Part shown: in pieces, positions 29,801 to 38,900 of the stretch
How the letters are laid out: every line of letters starts with the position of its first letter
Position numbering within the stretch: the stretch's first letter is position 1
Origin: Urophycis tenuis
Lineage: Eukaryota; Chordata; Actinopteri; Gadiformes; Phycidae
DNA length: 64,000 nucleotides
Direction of reading: 5' to 3'
NCBI GenBank assembly: GCA_036785325.1
Contig: JAXIVH010000010.1
Span: 6,978,180-7,042,179, forward strand
The notes under the pieces: generated by a model
The model's input: the letters and a program-made list of their open reading frames with translations, nothing else
Told to the model about the DNA's origin: nothing
The model's database searches: none
Translations under genes and position numbers: made by a program

Positions 29801-32800
29801 CTTTAAATATACGTCTCTCTTGTTAGAGAGATTTTGAAACATTTTCAAAGAATAAGAGAAAGAGTACCGCAAACTTGACAGCAGAGTCCAGGATCAGTGG
29901 GGTTGGTCTCACGTCTATTGTATGGCCATCAAGAGGCACAGGGCACATGGCCATCCTCAGGATCTGGGAGGCCACTGGAAACAATCAGTCAGGAGACAGA
30001 AGCAGCTTAAGAAGAACATTAAGTAGAACTCAACTTAAGTGTTAGTTACAATAAAAATCTACAGCTGGTCAAATGTTTGGAAAGTCACTTGGTGATCAAT
30101 CATTTGACATGAACAGGCTTGTTACACGTCTGTTGTGTGGATATTAATACCGATGAAAAAATGTACATCATATTATTACGCAATGTCCCTGTTTTCATGT
30201 TTCACTTTTTCCTCCTGGGTGGTGCTCGTCAAAGATAATCAGTATACTGTTGCATTTTGACATTGTTCTCATTATAACTCTGGTTATGTGCCATCTATTA
30301 TAGCCATATGTAGCCATTTGTTATAGCCAACAATGAATCATTTCTGAATATGATATTCGTCTTGAAAGAGACACAGTATCACATGTTGAATAGGCCTACA
30401 CGAATCTGCTCGGCTACCTATCCAAACGAGGTTGAATACATGTATATACTTGGATTGTTATATGATTATAACAATCTATTATATATATATATATATATAT
30501 ATTTCCAGGCGTTCCAGGCGTTCCCAGGCCAGCCGAGACATAGTCCCTCCAGCGTGTCCTGGGTCTTCCCCGGGGCCTCCTCCCGGAGGGACGTGCCCGG
30601 AACACCTCCCCTGGGAGGTGTCCACTGTCAGGAGGCATCCTCACTAGATGCCCGAGCCACCGCAGCTGGCTCCTCTCGGCACGGAGGAGCAGCGGTTCTA
30701 CTCTAAGCCCCTCCCGGATGACCGAGCTTCTCACCCTATCTCTAAGGGAGAGCCCGGACACCCTGCGGAGGAAACTCATTTCGGCCGCTTGTATTCGCAA
30801 TCCCGTTCTTTCGGTCAATACCCACAGCTCGTGGACATAGGTGAGGGTAGGAACGTAGATTGACCGGTAAATCGAGAGCTTCGCCTTTCGGCTCAGCTCC
30901 TTCTTCACCACCACGGACCGGTGCAGAGCCCGCATCAGTGCCGACGCCGCACCGATCCATCGATCAATCGCCCGCTCCATCCTCCCCTCACTCGTGAACA
31001 AGACCCTGAGATACTTGAACTCCTCCACTTGAGGCAGGATCTCCTCCCCGACCCGGAGAGTGCACTCCACCCTTTTCCGGCTGAGAACCATGGCCTCGGA
31101 CTTGGAGGTGCTGATCCTCATCCCAGCCGCTTCACACTCGGCTGCGAACCGCTCCAGTGAGAACTGAAGGTCACGGCCCGATGAAGCCAACAGGACCAGA
31201 TCATCCGCAAAAAGCAGTGACGCAATCCTGAGGCCACCGAACCGTAACCCCTCAACGCCCTGGCTGCGCCTAGAAATTCTGTCCATAAAAGTTGTGAACA
31301 GAATCGGTGACAAAGGGCAGCCCTGGCGGAGGCCAACTCTCACCGGAAACAGGCTCGACTTACTGCCGGCAATGCGGACCAAGCTCTGGCACCGGGAGTA
31401 CAGGGACCCGATGGCCCGTAACAGCGGGCCCGGTACTCCATACTCCCGGAGCACCCCCCACAGGGCTCCCCGAGGGACACGGTCGAACGCCTTCTCCAAG
31501 TCCACAAAGCACATGTAGACTGGTTGGGCGAACTCCCATGCACCCTCGAGGACCGCGCTAAGGGTATAGAGCTGGTCCACAGTTCCACGGCCGGGACGAA
31601 AACCACATTGCTCCTCCTGAATCCGAGGTTCGACTATCCTACGGACCCTCCTCTCCAGGACCCCCGAATAAACCTTACCGGGGAGGCTGAGGAGTGTGAC
31701 CCTGTAGTTGGAGCACACCCTCCGGTCCCCCTTTTTGAAGAGGGGAACCACCACCCCGGTCTGCCAATCCAGAGGCACTGCCCCCGATGTCCACGCGATG
31801 CTGCAGAGTCGTGTCAACCAAGACAGCCCCACAGCATCCAGGGCCTTTAGGAACTCGGGGCGGATCTCGTCCACCCCCGGGGCCTTGCCACCAAGGAGCT
31901 TTTTAACCACCTCGGCGATCTCAGCCCCGGAGATAGGAGAGTCCCCCTCCCCCCCCCCCCCCCCCCCCCCGAGTCCCCAGACCCTGCTTCCTCAGTGAAA
32001 GGCGTGTTGGTGGGATTGAGGAGGTCTTCGAAGTATTCCCCCCACCGATTCACGACGTCCCGAGTCGAGGTCAGCAGCGCCCCGTCCCCCCCGTACACGG
32101 TGTTGACTAGGGTTGAGCACCGAAACTCGGTTCCAGTAGGGCACCGGTTCCGACATAAACGGTTGTAACGAGACCGAATGAGAACGCAAATTTCGGTGCC
32201 TCATTTCGGTTCCTGACTTTTTTTTTGTTAAAAAAAGTCAATGCGTCATTTCTTGTTAAAAAAAAGTCAGGAACCGAAATGACGCACCGAAATGTGCGTT
32301 CTTATTCGGACTCGTTGCATGGAGCTGCGGGCGGCGTCAACCTGCGTGACGTCAGTGCCGCTACGCTGCACACTTGTTGATCAGATCATCAGAACTGATA
32401 GCAGTGAGAGGAAAGATCGAAGGTTTGGCTACATTTCACATCCAATGATTCCGACTCTGCAACATGCAACAGGTGCAATAAAGCGATATCGTGCAAAGGA
32501 GGTAACACCTCAAATTTAAGTAAACACCTAACGACTCACGGTGTTTATTTAAAAGCGGAGCAATGCACCGTCCGTGTTCAATAACTTGCGGGATGCAGCA
32601 AGCACTTCAGCAGCAGCAGCGGACTCCCGGGCTGTGAGTCCGGCTGCTGCTGCTAAAGTGCTTGCTGCATCCCGCAAGTTATCGAACACGGTGCATTGCT
32701 CGGCTTTTAAATAAACACCGTGAGTAAACATCCCTCTATGTGTGTGTTTTATATTATGTATGTTTTGTTAATATTTAAGGTGCTGCACTGTTCATTTCAG

Positions 32801-34698
32801 TACTCATATTTGATACAATATTGTTTTATTTGATGTGACGTAAATGTGAATTCGTATTTTATATTATTTCAAATTATATTGCTTTATTTTATATTGTGTG
32901 TAATTTGGCCCTGGAAATAAAAGGGTAGGCTATTGTTTTTTGACAAAGTGTGTGCGGTTTCGTTTTTTTAAGCACCGGTTCGAGAACCGTTTTAGCACCG
33001 GAACCGTTTAAAAAGTACCGAGTAGGCACCGGTATCGGATAAAACCCAAACGATACCCAACCCTAGTGTTGACAGAGCACTGCTTCCCCCTCCTGAGACG
33101 CCGGATGGTGGTCCAGAACCTCCTCGAAGCCGTTCAGAAGTCGTTCTCCATGGCCTCACCGAACTCCTCCCACACCCGAGATTTTGCCTCCGCAACCGCC
33201 GAAGCCGTATATATATTTATATATATATATATATATACAGTGGCGGCTGGCCCATAGAGGGCGATAGGGCACCGCCCCCCCCCTTGACCCACAATAAATA
33301 AATAAATAAAACTAATAATAATAAATTATACAAATTGTTGATATTTGTGTGTTTGAAATATGACTGTACCCAGTAATATGTGTAAAATATGATAGAAAAT
33401 CATCTGTGCAAGATGTATGCTTTTCCTACACGTCCCATGTCCGATGTTTCAACAGCTCTGGGGCGCGAAATCGCCCCAAGAAGGCGGGTCTGTGTAACTG
33501 TTTAGCCAATTACTAATTTAAGATGTGAAAGCATGACATAAAATTTGGCCAATCAGCGTCCTCAAATCCAAGCCGATATGGGCGATTCCTTTATCGCCCC
33601 AAGCGAGCGAATGCTCAGGTCAGGGCGAGTCTGTATATTGTTGCATACAATTGTATATAGTTGACCTTAGTATTTTTTAGTCCTTAATTTTCACTACCTA
33701 TTAATTTGCTGATTATTTTCTTGATTGTTTAGTATATAAAATGTTTACTGTAATTTCATAGAGCCCAATGTGACTACAAAGTCAATTTCAAATGAGAAAA
33801 TTGAAAGCTTGTGTTTGTGCAATATGTTGTTTATGTTTTCTGATAGAATGCCTAAACTTTTTAATATTGGCATTCAATAATTATTTACTATTTCACGGAG
33901 CACTCGTTTCCTGTAGTTGTGTTCAATGTATTGGGATGGTTACTGAAATTGACTGAATATGGCACAGCCCCACCTAGAATATTCTTCACCAGCCACCACT
34001 GTATATATATATAATATATACTCTGAACAAACACAGCGATAATTCGCTCTAAAGCAGAGCTAATTCCCGTTGCCATAAACCGCGCGTATTGTGTAATTAC
34101 TTTAGACATATGACGGGGCACAACGACAGGACAACGCAGGCATCGGGCGGCGCCGTCTACCTTCCCTTTCTTCGAAGGTGATGAGCGGCCTGTCCTCCGG
34201 AGAGTACCATGCTTGGGCGCTGTGTGACGGTGTGGAACCCTCTGATCCAGTGCTGGCTGGCCTCGCTCTCCTCGTCATCCTTCAACACGTTGCTGAACTC
34301 AGGTCCATGTCAGGAATCTGGGCAGAGAGCTGGACAGACATAGAAAACCAACACATTTTTTTATAGAGGGGCGGCAGCTATTTCAGTTCCATCCAGTGCT
34401 TAATTTGTAAAGTGGGAGGTCCCGGAACACAGGGGTGGGTGGGGGGGGGGGGGGGGGGGGGGGGGTGGGGGTGGGGGTGGAGTGATCCGGCAGCTCAGTA
34501 TGGGGGTTAGAGGTAATGGAACTAAATAAATATAACATAACCTATATATGTAATGTATATGTTATATATATGTTATATATGGCGACAGTAGCTCAGCAGG
34601 TAGAGCGGTGGACAGAGCTGGTCGTCCACTAACCGTAGAATCCGTCGAATGTACTGATTGTAAGTCGCTTTGGACAAAAGTGTCAGCTAAATGCCCTT

Positions 34699-34761
<63 letters not shown>

Positions 34762-35704
34762 CTGTATGTATATGCAAAACTGCATGAACCCATGCACCGG
34801 TGTGTGTGTGTGTGTGTGTGGGGGGGGGGGGGGTGGGGGGGGTGGGGTACCTTTAATTTCTGTGTTAACTCATTGAACATGGTTCTTCTTAATTCTAAAA
34901 ACTTCTTGGAGTCATGCAATTTGGACTTCAAATGCTTGTTTCCCGTCTGAAGTCTGCGGATGTCACCCTATGCAGTTTGAAAAAAAAGTGTTTTAGAAAT
35001 CATTTACTCATATTTGTTGCATGCCACTTGATGCATTGCATTAAAATTTTATGTAATATATACAACACATGTCTGAACAACTAGGGCCTACATCGGCTAC
35101 AAAGCCAAATCCAACAACGAAACGAAAATCTCAAACACACTAATCACAACATAACATTAACAACATAACAACAACGAGATTGGCAGGTGTCAATAAGGAA
35201 CACCAAACCTAAGCTAAAATATTGTTATCCTTTAAGTAGGCCTATATAGGTGTAAAACAGGCTGACCTCTATGGCCTCCATGGCCTGGGCGCATTCCTCA
35301 CGATATTTCTCTAGCTGTTCAAGAGCTGAAGTCATTTCCTCCTTGGCCTTAGTCTTGGCGTCCTCATTCTGGAGGCCTTGCAGGTGGAGCTTGTCTTTCA
35401 CATTTGTGGCTTCTTCCACTTTAGCCTTCAAAACATTGAGGGGAGAGAAGATCAAATACGTAGGAAACACGTAGAGGTAAACACCACGGAACATGTGGGA
35501 CGTGCGATCGGCCTACCTTCCACATTTCCAGGTCTTTCAATGCATTGGAGATTTCTCCGTCGCCTATAAGCTGCAGAAAACAACGCAAGACAGTTGGACC
35601 TTCATTAAAACTTATGAATAATGACCTTTTTAGCCACCGATGCATACGGGCTATGTGTCAACAGACGAAGCCCCCCGAGTCGTATTTACCTTTAATTGGC
35701 TCAT
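26845..35704 (-). CDS. NMI/IFI35-family gene, copy 1 (nine exons; exon 5 carries an in-frame stop)
   Basis: Reconstructed minus-strand exons are 35690-35704 (ATG), 35517-35570, 35267-35425, 34851-34967, 34161-34317, 29868-29974, 27425-27611, 27196-27299 and 26845-27057 (stop). All have GT-AG borders and matching phases, giving about 370 codons, somewhat longer than human NMI (307) and IFI35 (286). Exons 2-4 encode a charged coiled coil. Exons 5-9 encode NID/RRM-like domains, with SRPSRGGGEVEKVEHDP in exon 7 and LEIFFQKPTNSGGEIESF in exon 9, the hallmark GGGEV/I turns of NMI and IFI35. Family members are interferon-induced cytoplasmic scaffolds and secreted danger signals. In exon 5 the frame entering from exon 4 reads a TGA after 11 codons. 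The family-like reading lies one base off, between an apparent one-base loss near 34304 and one-base gain near 34187. It may be a recent pseudogene or contain sequence errors. Large introns hold many transposons. Confidence 0.75.
27693..27978. mobile_element. Short hAT-like MITE, shared by both duplication copies
   Basis: Termini are CAGCGGTCAACTGGTGG and, on the complement of the right end, CAGGGGTCATCGACTAC. Both lead into GGCC-rich inner repeats. Flanking 8-mers CTTTAGAG (27685-27692) and CTTTAAAG (27979-27986) differ at one base, fitting an old 8-bp target duplication. It lies in the intron between exons 6 and 7 of the minus-strand gene, and the copy at 55982-56263 shows it predates the block duplication. 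Confidence 0.8.
27987..28968. other. Intron sequence, no feature recognised
   Basis: Intronic DNA of the NMI/IFI35-like gene, largely conserved in copy 2 (56272-57030) apart from a deletion there near 28170-28420. No coding or repeat signature was recognised. Confidence 0.5.
28973..29802. mobile_element. 830-bp palindromic MITE with TTAA target duplication
   Basis: The left arm 28973-29358 and right arm 29418-29802 are near-perfect inverted copies around a spacer of about 59 bp. Ends are AGGGATATTCCGCC and its complement, flanked by TTAA (28969-28972 and 29803-29806). Copy 2 keeps the unoccupied site CTAA at 57031-57034, with the same flanks joined. TTAA duplication suggests a piggyBac- or Kolobok-type mobiliser. 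No coding capacity. Confidence 0.9.
30503..32107 (-). mobile_element. RTE/Rex-like LINE, reverse transcriptase part, 5' truncated
   Basis: The minus strand encodes a non-LTR reverse transcriptase: CGFRPGRGTVDQLYTL, CFVDLEKAFDRVPRGALW, GLRQGCPLSPIL and the catalytic LLFADDLVLLA. A C-terminal part with LRWLGHLVRM and GRRPRGRPRTRWRDYVS follows. The frame is open from 31910 down to the element's end. A poly-C tract (31950-31970 on plus) breaks the frame upstream. The element entered a (TA)n tract that is uninterrupted in copy 2 and lies in the intron between NMI/IFI35-like exons 5 and 6. The clade name is from resemblance only. Confidence 0.85.
32108..33065 (+). mobile_element. hAT transposon derivative nested in the LINE, with BED-finger remnant
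   Basis: Ends are TAGGGTTGAGCACCGAAAC and, on the complement of the right end, TAGGGTTGGGTATCG. They are flanked by a perfect 8-bp duplication GTGTTGAC (32100-32107 and 33066-33073). Further inverted repeats lie inside, including a long one around 32560-32720. A transposase remnant is present at about 32408-32548. Confidence 0.9.
32408..32548 (+). pseudogene. BED-type zinc-finger fragment of a hAT transposase
   Basis: The plus-strand frame reads ERSKVWLHFTSNDSDSATC, then NRCNKAISCKGGNTSNLSKH and LTTH. This is a Cys-x2-Cys...His-x4-His finger with the KVWxHF start typical of BED domains in ZBED/hAT transposases. The frame stops shortly after, and the catalytic core and dimerisation domain are absent. 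Confidence 0.85.
33074..33207 (-). mobile_element. Upstream fragment of the same LINE, separated by the hAT insertion
   Basis: Minus-strand translation reads through AASAVAEAKSRVWEEF, the linker between endonuclease and reverse transcriptase of this LINE type. It joins precisely to 32107 when the 958-bp hAT and one target-duplication copy are removed. The endonuclease region is missing, so the LINE is 5' truncated at the TA-rich junction. Confidence 0.8.
33238..34001. mobile_element. Non-autonomous DNA transposon with CAGTGGCGGCTGG ends
   Basis: CAGTGGCGGCTGG at 33238 is mirrored by CCAGCCACCACTG ending at 34001 (one mismatch). It sits inside (TA)n sequence, so the target duplication (TATATATA-like) cannot be delimited. 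The interior is AT-rich with two GCGATTTCG/ATCGCCCCAAG motifs. Probably hAT-like. Absent from copy 2. Confidence 0.7.
34161..34317 (-). pseudogene. Frameshifted exon 5 of the NMI/IFI35-like gene, copy 1
   Basis: Its length of 157 nt keeps the expected 0-to-1 phase, and splice sites CCCAG and GTAGAC are good. In the expected frame it encodes a short start, then TGA, and only the last part (LITFEEREG) is family-like. In the neighbouring frame the middle reads as a sensible NID segment with HTVTQRPSMVLSGGQA. Two compensating single-base indels explain this. The whole exon is deleted in copy 2. Confidence 0.65.
34438..34482. repeat. Poly-G tract with GGGGGT units
   Basis: About 25 consecutive G, then GTGGGGG units. 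Strong G-quadruplex potential. Confidence 0.9.
34581..34700 (+). mobile_element. tRNA-derived SINE, internally shortened
   Basis: The start GTAGCTCAGCAGGTAGAGC has a tRNA-like A box. The end GTAAGTCGCTTTGGACAAAA plus GTGTCAGCTAAATG is the 3' tail common to fish SINEs that share LINE tails. The middle is shortened and no clear B box remains, so it is not a functional tRNA gene. The tail alone survives in copy 2. Confidence 0.75.
34701..34846. repeat. (TA)n, (GT)n and poly-G tracts next to NMI/IFI35-like exon 4
   Basis: TA repeats run 34702-34760, GT 34801-34820 and G from 34821. The G tract abuts the minus-strand 5' splice site of exon 4, which starts at 34851. Confidence 0.9.
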
Positions 35705-35897
35705 CGCGTTCGTCGAAGAGCGTCTCGCTGTAGTACCAGTAGTATGCCTATCGGAATATTGTTTGTTGTGTGGATCCGACTGGAAACGTACAGGAATGTT
35801 TAAGATGAGCTTATGAACTGGTTTGGCTTTCAGCAGTCTCGGGGTGTCGTCGTTGTTCGCAGTGGGCGGGGTTGGCGTTTCTCTGAAACTCTAAATC

Positions 35898-35907
35898 GAA
35901 AGAGAAA
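35898..35907 (+). promoter_or_regulatory. ISRE / IRF-binding core
   Basis: GAAAGAGAAA fits GAAANNGAAA exactly and continues with GTCGAAATGAA, offering further IRF half-sites. It lies 87 bp upstream of the PARP14-like ATG. Confidence 0.75.
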
Positions 35908-35924
35908 GTCGAAATGAACCCAGT

Positions 35925-35934
35925 GGGATTTTCC
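35925..35934 (+). promoter_or_regulatory. NF-kB-type site
   Basis: GGGATTTTCC fits GGGRNWYYCC. Copy 2 has GGGACATTCC at the matching place, which still fits the consensus despite two changes. Confidence 0.6.
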
Positions 35935-35993
35935 ACCCGCAAAGGAAAGCTTACTTTGAAAAGTGTGATGTTGTGTGTTCTGAAAGTGGAGCC

Positions 35994-38900
35994 ATGGCAG
36001 GGAAAACACTTTTTTTGGAGGGTCTGACCGCAGACGTGGACGACCGAATCAAGTCGAAGTTGACGTTATACTTCAAAAACAAGAGGCGATCTGGAGGCGA
36101 GATCATAAACCTGCACGGAGACCCGGCCAATACCAGAAGAGTTATACTCTGCTACGCCGATGATGCAGGTACGTAGCACAAAATTAAGTGATTTACCTTT
36201 TGGTATTAAATGGATGGATTTCCAAGGCGTCGTAATTATGTTGATTGTTTTTTTTTTTCCTTTCCCAGATCGAAACAACGTTTTGTCGAAAAAGACTCAT
36301 CAAGTTGATCTAAAGGGGTCACTGGGCGTTGTAACACTGCAAGTTAGATTACTTGAGGATGTAAAACCAGAGGTAAATCACAAATAAAACCACACTGTCA
36401 AGTTTAATTGACATGGGGTTAAATACACATAGGCCTATACACAATACATTTGGGTCCTTACGTGTGTGTCATATCATGCTTTCTTAATAATAAACACATG
36501 TCCTCCTTCCACAGCCGGTGGCATCTTCCCAAGCAGGTATGATCCAACTTCATTCGCTGTTTTCATTGACACAGGGATTCATATAACATGATACTTTCCA
36601 CATTCCCTTTCAGTCTGTGATGTCGGTGCAAGGGAAGCCGCAGCACTACTGCATGTCACCAGTGAGCGCGACAGAGAGTTCCTGGAGCTGTTCTTTGAAG
36701 ATTGTGTCCCAGATACGGTTCTTATGAAACATGGGAAAAACACATGGATCCTTCAAATGTCCAATAAATCAGGTAATCCAATTATTAATTAACAAGCCGG
36801 GTGATACTCGTATGGGATTATCATGAAGTGGTAACCATATCATGCACTCATGATTACTAACAGTGAATAATTATGAATATGCATTAATGTAAAAGCCAAT
36901 TGTGTCATTTGTTTGGGCCATAATTAAACATGCAACTAAATGTGCTTGTAAGACGTTCATGCTCGCTCCGATCAAGAGCCTTGATCTCCTCATGTTTCTC
37001 GTTATAGATGTCCTGTTTGACAGACCTACTCAATGTGAACATGCAGTGTGATTTATTCTGTTTGCATAACGGCTTGTAAATAATAACTCCCAACTAACAC
37101 ACATGCACACCCCCCCCCCCCCCCCCCCCCCCCCCCCACCCGCAGACGTGGACCGTGTGCGCGCCAGCAATCCTCAGAAGCACGGCATATTGGTTGAAGT
37201 GTACAAGCCGAAGGAGGACGAAGACTCGGCGAACGGACGGCAGTTCGTCCTCAGCGGCTTTGACGACGGCTGCCCCTCCGACTCCATCTCAATGTACATT
37301 CACAGCTGCAGCGACCGGGCGAAGCACAGTTGGGAGGCCCTGGACGACGACAGCCTCCTGGTCACCTTCGAGGAGGACATAGGTGGGTACTGGTTAAGAC
37401 AACGTGACCGGGGCCCAAAATGCTCAAAAAGGAAAGCCGAAACCCCAAAGCAACTTATTTGAGATGACAAGTGATGTCGGGCCGGGTATCATATAGTAGT
37501 GCCTTGTAAATCATAACTTAAATGCACATAATGTTTTAAAAACATAGCACAAGATGCGTGAATATGGACTCAAAGTCACCTTTAAAGGTTGTAACTAGCA
37601 GTTTTGGTTTACTTTACTTGGGTTTGTTTATGTATTGTTGTTTGCATAGTCTATTTTCATTCTTATTTTTCTGGTTATATTGTTTCCTTTTTTCATTTTA
37701 TTTCATCTTATATAGCAAGTTGAGCATACCCGAGTAACAATAATGTCACTGCTGGTAATGATGTGCATTGTTATCTAGCATGTGACAATAAACTTGAAAC
37801 TTGAAACTACCAGGTAATATCAGTAAAGCTTTCTGACAACACCCCTAGTAAAATCCTGAACCCCCCCCTCCCAAAAAAAGAACAAAAAACAACCTGTTTT
37901 ACAGAAGTGTGTCAGGAGTGTTGAGTGGTTTTCATTTGAAAAGCCAAAGAGTTTAGTTTTTGTTTATATTTGCTTAAAATTATTAAATATGCTAGCTGTG
38001 TATATATAAAATCTAAAATAAGATACACAAATTATTTTTTTCATTAGTGTCTTTAACAAAATGTGTAAATTGCATAGTAACTATCACAACTTCTGTGTAT
38101 GTCTATGTAACATATCGATGTATTATGTCTACAGACGGACACAGATTCATGCAGAAGACTTCCACCAAGATGTTTAACAACAACAAGATTGAGGCTTGTC
38201 ATTTGGAATTGACCAAATCCGTTATTGTACAAGGAGACCTGCATGGAGTTACTGAAGATGTCCTTGAGCTCTATTTCTCTAACCAAAGGAGAAGTGGAGG
38301 GGACAAAATTGAATCCTTTAGCCATCTCAACCAAAACAAAAGCATTGTAATTACCTTTGAAGACTGGAAGGGTAAGCTCCCAGTTCACATCTAATTGTTG
38401 TGTTATGTTACATTGTGTAATCAATTGGGCGTGCACATTTTGTTTAATAATAATAAGATTCCAATCATAAATGTCTCTTCTGAGAGGAGAAATTAACGCT
38501 TATCCCCAGGAGTGTCGCTAAAGAAAACAAAACTGAAATCTTCAACATTGCTACTTTATGGCTCGCAGTACTGGTCATTATGATGAACAAATATATTGTA
38601 GTATGGCTAATGTAGGTGTCATTGCAATATGGGGAAAACAGTGTCTAATATAAAAATGTTGCTGATTAGCATGATGATTATAATAATTTAATAGTCATTA
38701 TAATTATTTTGTTAGTTGTATTATTTTCTTGCATAATTTGATGTAATTCTCTCCTTTTTTCCATAGTTGCTCAGAGGGTGTCTGAGGGTAAACATACTCT
38801 GATGGGAAAGAAGCTCATTGCGCAACTCTTCCACCCTCACAACCAGAGTTTTCTGACAGGACGAACACATCCCCGGTCCAATTTCCGAACTGATATAGCC

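Larger units (their letters stand above)
35705..35993. promoter_or_regulatory. Bidirectional promoter between NMI/IFI35-like and PARP14-like copy 1
   Basis: Only 289 bp separate the two start codons, which point away from each other. The interval has a GC box (GGGCGGGG near 35861), a perfect ISRE core GAAAGAGAAA with adjoining GTCGAAATGAA, and an NF-kB-type GGGATTTTCC. No TATA box is evident. The layout is conserved in copy 2. A shared interferon/NF-kB response is inferred. Confidence 0.75.

Noticed and set aside
31294..31850. Plus-strand frames opposite the LINE reverse transcriptase
   Set aside because: They are antisense shadows of the minus-strand polymerase, which has the catalytic motifs.
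34581..34700. tRNA gene candidate
   Set aside because: The A-box-like start belongs to a SINE. No B box or cloverleaf is found, and the tail is a SINE/LINE tail.
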